Assembly: GCA_029261235.1 (NCBI GenBank)
Contig: JAJDBS010000231.1
Coordinates: 1-64,000 of the forward strand
Direction: 5' to 3'
Origin: Nitrospirales bacterium
Lineage (GTDB): Bacteria; Nitrospirota; Nitrospiria; Nitrospirales; UBA8639
Length of the DNA: 64,000 nucleotides
Numbering within the stretch: the stretch's first letter is position 1; each line of letters opens with the position of its first letter. Position numbers and translations under genes: made by a program. The notes below the pieces were generated by a model. That model did no database searches. It was not told the origin of the DNA and was given only the letters and a program-made list of their open reading frames with translations. Of this stretch, positions 36,103 to 44,943 are shown one piece after another.

Positions 36103-36471
36103 ATGAATCGAATTCTTCTTGTAGATGATCATGCCCCTTCTCGGCATGTCATCCAGTCCGTGCTTGAATATCATGAATATCATTGCCAAGTAGTTGAGCA
36201 TGGCATGGCAGCTCTCAATTGGCTCGACCACAATCAGGTAGATCTTGTCATAACCGATAACAAGATGCCTGTCATAGGGGGTCTTGAACTCCTCAAGCGT
36301 CTCAGGGAAGCAACAAAGCATCACGCCTTGCCCGTCATCATGCTGAGCGGGAATCTTACCGAGTCAGAAAAGGAAAAGGCCTATAGCCACGGAGTCTTTG
36401 CTGTTTTAGACAAACCCTGTGACTTTAGTGAACTTCTGCCAACAATAGCTCGTGTTCTTAAGAATGGCTAA
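36103..36471 (+). CDS. Response regulator, receiver domain only
   Basis: 122-aa CheY-like protein: VDDH near the N-terminus, phospho-acceptor Asp52 (VITDNKMPVIGG), Ser in MLSGNL and Lys in LDKPCDF. No output domain. It may act by protein contact or as a phosphate sink. The Pho-box-like array upstream suggests that phosphate limitation induces it. Confidence 0.87.
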   Translation: MNRILLVDDHAPSRHVIQSVLEYHEYHCQVVEHGMAALNWLDHNQVDLVITDNKMPVIGGLELLKRLREATKHHALPVIMLSGNLTESEKEKAYSHGVFAVLDKPCDFSELLPTIARVLKNG

Positions 36472-36720
36472 GGCTTTAATATCCTGAAGGAAGCTCTGCC
36501 CTGTTCCTCCCTGAAAAAAATGCCTGTGTGAGAGACGGTTGAGTTCACTGTTGGTCATCTAAAATCCTGCGCCTCTTTTTTCACTCACCAATTCCTGCTG
36601 ATCCAAACTTACACAACGACGACTACCAACCTGCTTGCCACACACCACATCGGTCGTATTCCACCGAAAAATCTCCAGACCCCACACTCAGAACACGACC
36701 CGAATTTGTTAATCACAATT

Positions 36721-36775
36721 TCTCATCAACTTTTCATGTCATGTTCACGGCATTCTCATTTTCATCCACTATCAT
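36721..36775 (+). promoter_or_regulatory. Pho-box-like array 4 and promoter of UDP-glucose dehydrogenase
   Basis: Units at exact 11-bp steps: CAT at 36724 and 36735, CAC at 36746, CAT at 36757. TATCAT at 36770-36775 is a good -10, again starting 11 bp after the last T of the array. The 36472-36720 stretch before it shows nothing else that I can support. Confidence 0.7.
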
Positions 36776-36884
36776 TACGTCTAACTGATTGAATAATAAT
36801 TTTCCTTTTGGAAACCCATTACGCATTTTGGCGTCTAACAAGACACACACTTTCACTCACTCAATTTTGAAAAAGGAGGATGGC

Positions 36885-38255
36885 ATGAACATCAGTATTA
36901 TTGGGACCGGATATGTGGGACTCGTCACCGGAGCCTGTTTCGCCAAATTCGGAGTGACGGTCACCTGTATGGACACCAATCCCCATCGCATTCAACAGCT
37001 CCAGTCAGGGGAATTGCCGTTTTTTGAACCTGGCCTCTTGGAGTTGGTCAAGAAAAATGTTCAGGCCAATCGACTTCATTTTACCTCGGATCTCCAACAG
37101 GCCGTGGACAATGCTTTGGTAATTGTCATCGCCGTCGGCACCCCATCCTGCGACGATGGGTCTGCTGACCTCTCCATGGTGGATCATGTTGCCAAGTCTA
37201 TTGGAGAACGTATGAATGGCTATAAAGTGGTCGTGACAAAATCAACCGTTCCCGTTGGGACGGCAGATCGCATTCGTGAAATGATTCGACTGCACCAACC
37301 ATTTCCCTGCAGATTCGACGTGGTTTCTAATCCCGAATTTCTTCGTGAGGGTTCGGCCATTGAAGACTGCCTGCATCCCAATCGGGTGGTCATCGGCACT
37401 GATAGTCCTCAAGCTATTGCCATCATGAAAGATTTGTATCGTCCACTTTATCTCATTGAAACACCGATTGTGATTACCTCCACGCAAACCTCCGAATTGA
37501 TTAAATATGCTGCCAATGCCTTTTTGGCTACCAAGATCTCCTTTATCAATGAAATCGCCAACCTCTGCGAACGAGTTCAGGCGGACGTCCAGGTCGTGGC
37601 CAAAGGCATGGGACTGGATAACCGGATCGGAAGCAAGTTTCTACATGCAGGTCCTGGATTCGGCGGATCCTGCTTCGGAAAAGATACCGCGGCACTCATT
37701 CATCTCGGAGAGAGCGTTGGCTCTCCCATGCACATCACTCGTGCCACCAAACACGTCAATGATCTCCAAAGGCAGGACATGGTGGCTAAAATCCAAACAG
37801 CTCTTGGCGACCTTACCGGCAAAACCATTGGGTTTCTGGGCCTGTCTTTTAAACCCAATACGGATGACATCCGGGATTCTCCCGCTCTTGCCATCGCCTC
37901 TGCCCTCTTGGATCACGGAGCCACCGTTCAAGCCTATGACCCGGAGGCTCTTGAGGAAGCCTGTCTATCTCTCCCTGAATTACGTCCCTGCCAGGATTCC
38001 TACGAAGCGATGGAACAAGCCGATGCCCTCGTGTTGGCGACTGAATGGAATCAATTCAGAAATTTGGATTTGAAACGAATCAAATCTTTATTACGCCAAC
38101 CTATCATGGTGGACCTTCGAAATGTTTACGATCCACCTACATTGAAAGACATGGGCTTCACCTACATTTCCGTTGGTCGAGCACCAGTTGGCTCCATAGC
38201 CTCCAGTGAAGTGACAGAACTCTCTGCAGGAAGATTTGTGGGAGTTCTTTCCTAA
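36885..38255 (+). CDS. UDP-glucose 6-dehydrogenase
   Basis: 456 aa, full length for the family. Rossmann motif GTGYVGL near the start, STVPVGTA, SNPEFLREGSAI, catalytic Cys263 in GPGFGGSCFGKD, and the C-terminal NAD/UDP-binding part with FKPNTDDIRDSP. It oxidises UDP-glucose to UDP-glucuronate, a precursor for acidic polysaccharides. ATG 36885 has a perfect AAAGGAGG; the frame open from 36789 has no such site. A hairpin follows at 38276. Confidence 0.92.
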   Translation: MNISIIGTGYVGLVTGACFAKFGVTVTCMDTNPHRIQQLQSGELPFFEPGLLELVKKNVQANRLHFTSDLQQAVDNALVIVIAVGTPSCDDGSADLSMVDHVAKSIGERMNGYKVVVTKSTVPVGTADRIREMIRLHQPFPCRFDVVSNPEFLREGSAIEDCLHPNRVVIGTDSPQAIAIMKDLYRPLYLIETPIVITSTQTSELIKYAANAFLATKISFINEIANLCERVQADVQVVAKGMGLDNRIGSKFLHAGPGFGGSCFGKDTAALIHLGESVGSPMHITRATKHVNDLQRQDMVAKIQTALGDLTGKTIGFLGLSFKPNTDDIRDSPALAIASALLDHGATVQAYDPEALEEACLSLPELRPCQDSYEAMEQADALVLATEWNQFRNLDLKRIKSLLRQPIMVDLRNVYDPPTLKDMGFTYISVGRAPVGSIASSEVTELSAGRFVGVLS

Positions 38256-38275
38256 TGGTTAGTCAATTTTCTACT

Positions 38276-38294
38276 GAGGGAATGGCCTTCCCTC
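38276..38294 (+). terminator. Likely intrinsic terminator after UDP-glucose dehydrogenase
   Basis: GAGGGAA and TTCCCTC form a 7-bp perfect stem around TGGCC, followed by CTTTCT. It stands just before the next Pho-box array, so it would separate two Pho-type transcription units. Confidence 0.55.
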
Positions 38295-38298
38295 CTTT

Positions 38299-38374
38299 CT
38301 CATCAAATTCTCATGTATTTCTCATCAGCCTTTCATCTCATCCTCACGGCATCCTCATATGCCCTTGGTACAGT
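38299..38374 (+). promoter_or_regulatory. Pho-box-like array 5, six repeats
   Basis: The longest array: CAT at 38301, 38312, 38323, 38334, CAC at 38345 and CAT at 38356, every 11 bp without a miss. TACAGT starts at 38369, 11 bp after the last T. It would drive 38411 and the long exopolysaccharide operon that follows without an obvious terminator. Confidence 0.75.
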
Positions 38375-38410
38375 GTGTACCATTACCAATTCGTATAGGG
38401 AATAAAGCCC

Positions 38411-38863
38411 ATGAACATTCTACTGCTAGACGATGACTTGAGGATTTTACGATTTTTAAAGCGAGGTCTCGAGGCGGAATCCCATACCGTGTCTACGGCC
38501 ACTTCCCACATCCAGGGATGGGAATTATTACAAATCTGCAAGTTTGACCTGGCCATCCTGGATGTGTTCCTGGGGACAGAAAATGGATTGGACTTTTGCC
38601 GACAACTTCGACAACAACAGCACACCGTCCCAGTCTTGATGCTGACCGCCAAAGATTCCACGGAGATGTCCCTCGAATGCCAAGAAGCCGGCGCGAATGG
38701 CTATCTGCCTAAACCCTTTGCCTTTGATGACCTGATAGCCAATGTTGAAAAATTGACCAGTACGCCGCCGCAATCCTCCTCTTTCTTTTCAGAAGTGCCC
38801 GGTTTGGCCATGACAGCAAATAATTTCGGAATCGGTTTACTATTCCTCAATTGGATCGTCTAA
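38411..38863 (+). CDS. Truncated PhoB-like regulator, receiver only
   Basis: 150 aa. The N-terminus (NILLLDDDLRILRFLKRGLEAE) is clearly derived from the regulators at 34331 and 35214. Asp51 (LAILDVFLG), LTAKD and LPKPFAFDD are kept. The winged helix is replaced by about 35 unrelated residues ending LLFLNWIV. It can be phosphorylated but not bind DNA in the usual way, so it might compete for the kinases' phosphoryl groups. Confidence 0.82.
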   Translation: MNILLLDDDLRILRFLKRGLEAESHTVSTATSHIQGWELLQICKFDLAILDVFLGTENGLDFCRQLRQQQHTVPVLMLTAKDSTEMSLECQEAGANGYLPKPFAFDDLIANVEKLTSTPPQSSSFFSEVPGLAMTANNFGIGLLFLNWIV

Positions 38864-38887
38864 CCGAAAGAGAGCAGGTCAAAAACC

Positions 38888-40210
38888 ATGAAAATCCATC
38901 CACTCAACGAAATTTGCCATCAGAACACTAAACGGCTGATCTTTTATTCCCATGATACCTTTGGGTTAGGAAATATTCGGCGAACTCTCTCCATTTGCCA
39001 ATTCCTCAAGGAATCGATTCCCGACCTTTCCATTCTGATTATTTCTGGATCGCCCATGATTCATAGTTTTCGAATTCCCGAAGGGATTGACTACATTAAA
39101 CTTCCCTGTCTCACTCGAACGGAGAACAATGGCTATTCTGCGAAATTTCTTGCCGAAGACCCTCAGAACCTATTCAAGCTGCGGGCTGATCTCATCCTCT
39201 GTGCAACGGCAAACTTTAAACCTGATGTCGTGATGGTGGACAAGAAGCCATATGGTGTTCACAACGAGTTAGCCCCGACCTTGCGCTATATGAAAGAACA
39301 TCTCTCGGCAACAAAACTAACCCTTGTCCTTCGCGATATCTTGGATACTCCTGAGGTGACCCAAGAAATCTGGGAAAAGAATGGTTTCTATGATGCGATT
39401 GAAACGTACTATGACGACGTCGCCATTCTGGGAACTCCGGAAGTGTTTGATGCACGAGAGGAATATGCATTTTCGCCAGCGATGTGTGAAAAAACTCGGT
39501 ATGTTGGGTACCTCAGAAGAGAACCAGGCCTGACAGATCGTACAGCAATCAGAGCTGAATTGGGGTTAACCGACCAGGATCGGTTTGTACTCGTCACTGC
39601 AGGTGGTGGAGAGGATGGTGCGCAAGTATTTGAAGAATACCTGAAAGGTATGAATCTTCTACCTCAACCAGAACGTCCCAAAAGTCTTCTGATCTTTGGT
39701 CCAGAAATGCAACAAGAGGAACAAGAACGGCTCAAGCACTGGGCCAACCGCTATAGCAAAGTTCAAACCCTGTCCTTCACGAGCGATCTCATGAGCTATA
39801 TGAATGCGGCCGACCTCGTTGTGTCCATGGGCGGATATGGAACCATATGTGAAATCCTCTCACTGAACAAGCAAGCTGTTATCATTCCGCGAGTCAAACC
39901 TGTTGAAGAGCAATGGATTCGGGCAAGTCGTATGGCAGAGCTCAACCTGATTCATACCATCCACCCAGACGATTTGACGCCGGAACATCTGATGGCGACA
40001 GTGCAAGCGGTATTGGGACCAAACACCAATAACCTCAAGAAATCTTTTCAACTCAGTTTAGACGCTCTCCCCAACTTAGCCATGTCCGTTCTTAATCATT
40101 TAATGAAAGGCAGCTGGCAAGAAAGTGTTGTTCCTCGAGAAGATCCTCAGGTTCTCCCAGCAGTGGCGTCAACATATTGTGGTCTTTCCGATCGGCAACT
40201 AGCATTCTAA
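38888..40210 (+). CDS. GT-B glycosyltransferase, MurG/GT28-like
   Basis: 440 aa. The N-terminal lobe starts with RLIFYSHDTFGLGNIRRTLS, carrying the glycine-rich donor loop of GT28-type enzymes. The C-terminal lobe shows VTAGGGEDGAQVFEEYL and VVSMGGYGTICEILSLNKQAVIIP, which bind the nucleotide sugar. It is related to the N-terminal half of the fusion protein at 49019. The acceptor is unknown. First enzyme gene of the exopolysaccharide operon. Confidence 0.8.
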   Translation: MKIHPLNEICHQNTKRLIFYSHDTFGLGNIRRTLSICQFLKESIPDLSILIISGSPMIHSFRIPEGIDYIKLPCLTRTENNGYSAKFLAEDPQNLFKLRADLILCATANFKPDVVMVDKKPYGVHNELAPTLRYMKEHLSATKLTLVLRDILDTPEVTQEIWEKNGFYDAIETYYDDVAILGTPEVFDAREEYAFSPAMCEKTRYVGYLRREPGLTDRTAIRAELGLTDQDRFVLVTAGGGEDGAQVFEEYLKGMNLLPQPERPKSLLIFGPEMQQEEQERLKHWANRYSKVQTLSFTSDLMSYMNAADLVVSMGGYGTICEILSLNKQAVIIPRVKPVEEQWIRASRMAELNLIHTIHPDDLTPEHLMATVQAVLGPNTNNLKKSFQLSLDALPNLAMSVLNHLMKGSWQESVVPREDPQVLPAVASTYCGLSDRQLAF

Positions 40211-40218
40211 GAGAGTTC

Positions 40219-41412
40219 ATGATGATGACTGATCGCTCAAAAAAAATTGCCTATATCGTCAAAATTTTTCCGAAACTTTCGGAGACGTTTATTCTTCAAG
40301 AAATATTAGAGCTGGAACGCCTCGGCCTTAATCTGGTGATTTTGTCTTTACGCCCTCCCACCGACGTAGATACGCACCCACATGTTCAACAACTCAAGGC
40401 TCCAGTGTTGTATGCGCCTGTTGTATTAAACGAGGGCAAGGGGAATGGCATTCAACAATCCTTGTGGACCGAATGGGTCACTGAGAAAGTCCATGAATAT
40501 GGCATCACACATCTTCATGCCCATTATGTCACCGAACCTACCGATATTGCCTTTCAAGTACAGGAAAAAACTGGAGTTTCCTATAGCTTTACCACTCATG
40601 CCAAAGATCTTTTTCTTTCATCCAAGGAAGATTTATCACGGAAAGTGAGTGGAGCACAGTTTGCTCTGACCTGTACCGAATACAACAAAGACTATCTGGA
40701 ACAGTGCGTTCAATCCGCTACACCTGTTTACCGGGTCTATCATGGGGTGGATCTGGATGTGTTCCAATCCAACCGTCACCAAATTTCTCATGAAGATGGA
40801 AAGCGTCCGTTAATTCTGAGTATCGGACGGTTCCGCCCTAAAAAGGGTTTCCCCACATTAATTCAAGCCTGCGCCACATTAAAAAATACTGGGCATGATT
40901 TTCAGTGCGTGCTGGTAGGCTATGGTCCACTTGAAAAAGACCTGAAACAGATGATCCACCAATTGAACGTGAATGATTGTGTCCGCCTCACCGGAAAGGT
41001 TCCACAGGATGGCATCCTTGACTGGTACCGGAAGGCCTCTGTCTTCGTGTTGCCCTGTCAAATTGCCGAAGATGGTGACCGCGATGGAATTCCGAATGTC
41101 CTTGTTGAAGCCATGGCCATGGGGCTCCCCGTGGTGTCCACTGCTATCGCCAGCATCCCTGAGCTTATCCATGATGGTCACAACGGAATATTAGCTGCTC
41201 CTCATCATTATGACTCCTTGGCTAAAGCGTTAAGTTGGCTACTTCAAGACCCAGACCGTGGCAGGCCCTTGGGCATCGCGGCCAGAAAAACTGTGGAAAA
41301 GGATTTCTGTGTATCCAGAAACATTCGCGTAATTTACGATCTTTTGAAACCTCTGACATCACATGCCCACATGAAGTCTTTGAAGACTCTACTCCAGCAG
41401 GTCCCATTATGA
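40219..41412 (+). CDS. Family-4-like glycosyltransferase
   Basis: 397 aa GT-B enzyme. N-lobe IAYIVKIFPKLSETFILQEI and HLHAHYVTEPTDIA; C-lobe YHGVDLDVF, SIGRFRPKKGFPTLIQA and the GT4 E-x7-E motif region DGDRDGIPNVLVEAMAMGLP. ATG 40219 is the first of three in-frame ATGs just after the preceding stop. Its stop overlaps the next start (ATGA). Confidence 0.87.
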   Translation: MMMTDRSKKIAYIVKIFPKLSETFILQEILELERLGLNLVILSLRPPTDVDTHPHVQQLKAPVLYAPVVLNEGKGNGIQQSLWTEWVTEKVHEYGITHLHAHYVTEPTDIAFQVQEKTGVSYSFTTHAKDLFLSSKEDLSRKVSGAQFALTCTEYNKDYLEQCVQSATPVYRVYHGVDLDVFQSNRHQISHEDGKRPLILSIGRFRPKKGFPTLIQACATLKNTGHDFQCVLVGYGPLEKDLKQMIHQLNVNDCVRLTGKVPQDGILDWYRKASVFVLPCQIAEDGDRDGIPNVLVEAMAMGLPVVSTAIASIPELIHDGHNGILAAPHHYDSLAKALSWLLQDPDRGRPLGIAARKTVEKDFCVSRNIRVIYDLLKPLTSHAHMKSLKTLLQQVPL

Positions 41413-42863
41413 TACGTCATCCCACTATTGCCTATATTCTCAAAGGATTCCCTCGGAACTCTGAGGCCTTTATTACGAATGAAATTCATGGACTTGAAGC
41501 CTTAGGATTTCGGTTCAAAATTTTTTCGGCATTTTCGGGCGAGACGACGACATCCCTTATTGCCAATAATATCCAAAGTCCCGTCATGTATTTACCGGAA
41601 GATCCTTCGACCATTGATTCGTCTTTTTGGCCCTGGCTCAAGGCCAACGTGCCTCGATACTCCTTTGCTCACTTTCATCTATTTCTTCAGCGACCGGTAC
41701 GGTATGTGAAAGTCTTGATTGAAGCCATCTGGCTCAGCTTCTCCCTCCGCCTAACCTGGGGGATTGAACCCAAAAAGGCCATGTATAAAGAATTTCTGCG
41801 AGCTGGATTTATTGCGGATCAGGTCCTGAAAACAAAGTCGATTCGTCATCTACACGCACATTTTTGTCATGGCGCAACGACGATGGCCATGTTTGCGAGT
41901 TCCCTCACTGGCATTCCCTTTAGCTTTACCGCTCACGCCAAAGATATCTATTTGCCTAAATTAAATCCTGGGAATTTGTTGTCGATCAAGTTGCGACGAA
42001 CAACATTTGTCGCCACCTGCACAGAGTTCAACCAAGAACACCTCCAAAGGTTATACCCTCATGATTCAGCCAAAGTGCATCGTGTGTATCACGGCGTGGA
42101 TACGGAACGATTCCTTCCTGCATCTGGTCATCATTCCGACATTCCCTTGATCTTGTCAGTTGGACGTCATGTGAAGAAGAAAGGATTTTCTTTTTTAATC
42201 CAAGCCTGCGGAATGCTGCGAGATCGTGGACGAACATTCCACTGTGTCATTTTAGGTGAGCCAGATGAAGATACTTCCAACATTTACCACTTGATTCGGG
42301 ATCTGAATCTCGGAGAAAGCATCACTCTAGAACCTGGGGTCAGCCAAGATGATTTGCGTCAAATTTACCACCGTGCCACCATTTTTACTTTGGCCTGTCA
42401 CGTTGTAGATTCTGGTGATCGAGATGGGATCCCCAACGTCCTCGCTGAAGCCATGGCGGCGGAAATTCCAGTCGTCTCAACCTCTATTTCTGGAATCCCT
42501 GAACTCATTACACACAGACACAACGGGCTTTTGGTTCCTCAGAAAAATCCTGCTGCCTTGGCTGATGCTTTGGAAGAGCTCCTGATGAATCCAACACTCC
42601 GTACCGAATTGACAAAGGCCGGGAGGGAACGGATTCTTCAAATATTTGATTCCCGATCCAACATCAAATCCTTAGCACATCTCTTTCAATGTGCTCAGTC
42701 TGATACATTCGATTCGACACCCATCGCCTCAGTAAACTCATTCGCATCCCCTACTCGTCCATTGCCCCCTTCTACTGGAACGATTCAATCCATTCGTAGC
42801 GTGGATAAATCAGATTCATCCCACCATCCCTCTAGACACAAAAAATTGACCGTACAGCCTTGA
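41409..42863 (+). CDS. Family-4-like glycosyltransferase
   Basis: 484 aa, paralogue of the upstream enzyme: IAYILKGFPRNSEAFITNEI, HLHAHFCHGATTMA, YHGVDTERF, SVGRHVKKKGFSFLIQA, DGIPNVLAEAMAAEIPVVS. It has a longer insertion in the N-lobe (about residues 70-130) and a Ser/Pro-rich tail of about 50 residues. ATG 41409 (ATGA overlap) is chosen over the open frame from 41235 because homology starts there. Confidence 0.87.
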   Translation: MIRHPTIAYILKGFPRNSEAFITNEIHGLEALGFRFKIFSAFSGETTTSLIANNIQSPVMYLPEDPSTIDSSFWPWLKANVPRYSFAHFHLFLQRPVRYVKVLIEAIWLSFSLRLTWGIEPKKAMYKEFLRAGFIADQVLKTKSIRHLHAHFCHGATTMAMFASSLTGIPFSFTAHAKDIYLPKLNPGNLLSIKLRRTTFVATCTEFNQEHLQRLYPHDSAKVHRVYHGVDTERFLPASGHHSDIPLILSVGRHVKKKGFSFLIQACGMLRDRGRTFHCVILGEPDEDTSNIYHLIRDLNLGESITLEPGVSQDDLRQIYHRATIFTLACHVVDSGDRDGIPNVLAEAMAAEIPVVSTSISGIPELITHRHNGLLVPQKNPAALADALEELLMNPTLRTELTKAGRERILQIFDSRSNIKSLAHLFQCAQSDTFDSTPIASVNSFASPTRPLPPSTGTIQSIRSVDKSDSSHHPSRHKKLTVQP

Positions 42864-42876
42864 TAGGGAAGTCACA

Positions 42877-44880
42877 ATGTTAAGCGTCCAAATCCAATCT
42901 ACCCACAACCATTTGTCTCATCGTGCACAAAGTCTTTTCCGTGAACCCTATTGTCACTTGACCGCTACGGAAATTGTACGCCATTTCAATGAGCGCAATT
43001 CGATTGCCTATTTCCCAGTGATCGACCCAGTGGAAACCCAAAGAAAAAAAATCGAAAATATCATACGTGATGAATTTGAATTTAACGGTGAATCTCATTG
43101 CAACCTTTCACCAATCCGCTGGACCCACAACCCAAGCCAAGATCAGGAATGGCTCATTTTGCTCCACAAGTTTTATTATGCGGTCGGGCTGGGCATGCTC
43201 TTTGTCGACACCCAAAATCGGCGATATCTCGAAAAATGGGTTGAGCTTACAAATTCTTGGATTAATCTGGTCCCACTCAACTTTTTCCCGAGCGATGTGG
43301 CTGGCAGACGGATTCAGAATTGGATTTTTTCCCATTATTTCTTCGTGACTCAGGGGAAAGCTGAAGGCCTTGACCCAGAGTTCTACATGAAGTTTTTATC
43401 CTCGCTCTCTCAACAGGTCAATTATCTCTGTCGGAATCTAACACCAGCCCGCAACCATCGAACATTGGAACTCTGCTCCATCTTTCTTGCCGGAGTCGTC
43501 TTTCCCGAACTACGCGAGGCTTCCGCCTGGCTGGAGCTTGCCAAAACGGAACTCGTGAAGAATATCGAGTCAGATTTACTCCCTGATGGCGTTCATTGTG
43601 AACTGTCTACGGATTATCATCACTTGGTCCTCAAAAATTTTCTTTGGATTCGCAAGCTGGCCATGCTCAATCATGTCCAGTTTCCTTCCGTGGTGGACGA
43701 ACAAATCCAGAAAGCCTTGGAATTTGCCCTCTATGCTCATAAGCCTGATGGTTTGATCCCATCGCTCAGCGACGGAGACAGCCGAAGCTTCTTAGATTTA
43801 CTTGAACAAGGCTATCAACTATACGGCGATGAGGCGTTGCGCTATGTGTCCTTACGGGGAATGGGGGGAACACCTCCAAGGGATCGGTCAAAAGGATTCC
43901 AAGATAGTGGGTACTATATTCTCCGCAGTGGCTGGGGGAATGGGTCGGAACCCTACGAAGATGAGCGCTATTTGATCTTCGATTGTGGTCCCCTTGGGGC
44001 CGGCAACCATGGCCATTTTGATCTACTGAGTTTTGAAATGGCCGCTTATGGAAAATCCTTAATCGTTGATCCAGGACGTTACACCTATGACGAATCAAGC
44101 CAAATCAATTGGCGCGTTCGATTTCGAGAGACTGCCGCACACAACACCGTGCTGGTCGACGGAAAAAATCAAACACGCTATGTCTTTGATAAAACGCGAT
44201 TTAAAATCAAAGGGCCCCAGCCAGACTACACGTTACAAACCTTTGTAACCCAACCAGAATTTGACTTCCTACATGGGGTCGCATCTAGCCATGAATACCC
44301 AGTTGTTCATGAACGCAAAATATTTTTTGTGTCGCCGGACTATTGGATAATTTCTGATCTGTTACTGGCTGAAGAAGCTCACACATATGACCTTCTTTTT
44401 CATCTTTCCGATGAAGCATGGGGGAAAACTTCCATTGTCACCACAGAAAAATCTCTCCTTATTCATGCTCCACATCTGATCATGGCGCAACCACGCGATC
44501 CTCACATTCACGCCACCATCGAGGATGGGGCTATTTCTAGAACCTATGGCACTAAATATGTGGCCCCAATTGTGAAATATTCCAGCAAGATGACCAGTAT
44601 TTGTTATCACACCGTAGTTTTTCCCTTTAAACATGATCGCCCAGATATACTCGTCGAACATGTACCAGTTTCTTTCCAGAATAAACCTTGTCCATCCGAT
44701 CAGGCCTCTGCCTTGTGCGTCACCATTTCTCAACATGACCAGATCTTTTATGATTATTACTTTGTAAGACATACTCCGCTCCCTGGAAGATATACCGCGG
44801 GGACATTTACCCATGAGGAAACTGTGCGTTTTGTCCGAATGGATGAAACGGGAAAAATTCTCTTTCAACATTTAATCTAA
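42877..44880 (+). CDS. Heparinase II/III-like polysaccharide lyase
   Basis: 667 aa. An alpha/alpha-toroid N-terminal part (about 90-380; LDPEFYMKFLSSLSQQVNYL, SDLLPDGVHCELSTDYHHLVL) is followed by the heparinase II/III beta-sandwich (GAGNHGHFDLLSFEMAAYGK, VDPGRYTY, RETAAHNTVLVDGKNQ). These lyases cleave uronic-acid polysaccharides, matching the UDP-glucuronate supply upstream. No signal peptide is seen, so a cytoplasmic editing role is possible. Such proteins are common in capsule and exopolysaccharide loci. Confidence 0.85.
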   Translation: MLSVQIQSTHNHLSHRAQSLFREPYCHLTATEIVRHFNERNSIAYFPVIDPVETQRKKIENIIRDEFEFNGESHCNLSPIRWTHNPSQDQEWLILLHKFYYAVGLGMLFVDTQNRRYLEKWVELTNSWINLVPLNFFPSDVAGRRIQNWIFSHYFFVTQGKAEGLDPEFYMKFLSSLSQQVNYLCRNLTPARNHRTLELCSIFLAGVVFPELREASAWLELAKTELVKNIESDLLPDGVHCELSTDYHHLVLKNFLWIRKLAMLNHVQFPSVVDEQIQKALEFALYAHKPDGLIPSLSDGDSRSFLDLLEQGYQLYGDEALRYVSLRGMGGTPPRDRSKGFQDSGYYILRSGWGNGSEPYEDERYLIFDCGPLGAGNHGHFDLLSFEMAAYGKSLIVDPGRYTYDESSQINWRVRFRETAAHNTVLVDGKNQTRYVFDKTRFKIKGPQPDYTLQTFVTQPEFDFLHGVASSHEYPVVHERKIFFVSPDYWIISDLLLAEEAHTYDLLFHLSDEAWGKTSIVTTEKSLLIHAPHLIMAQPRDPHIHATIEDGAISRTYGTKYVAPIVKYSSKMTSICYHTVVFPFKHDRPDILVEHVPVSFQNKPCPSDQASALCVTISQHDQIFYDYYFVRHTPLPGRYTAGTFTHEETVRFVRMDETGKILFQHLI

Positions 44881-44943
44881 TGCCCAACGCGCTTTACAAT
44901 AAAAATTGTTTGACCAACGCCATAGGATAGAACGACACCGATC

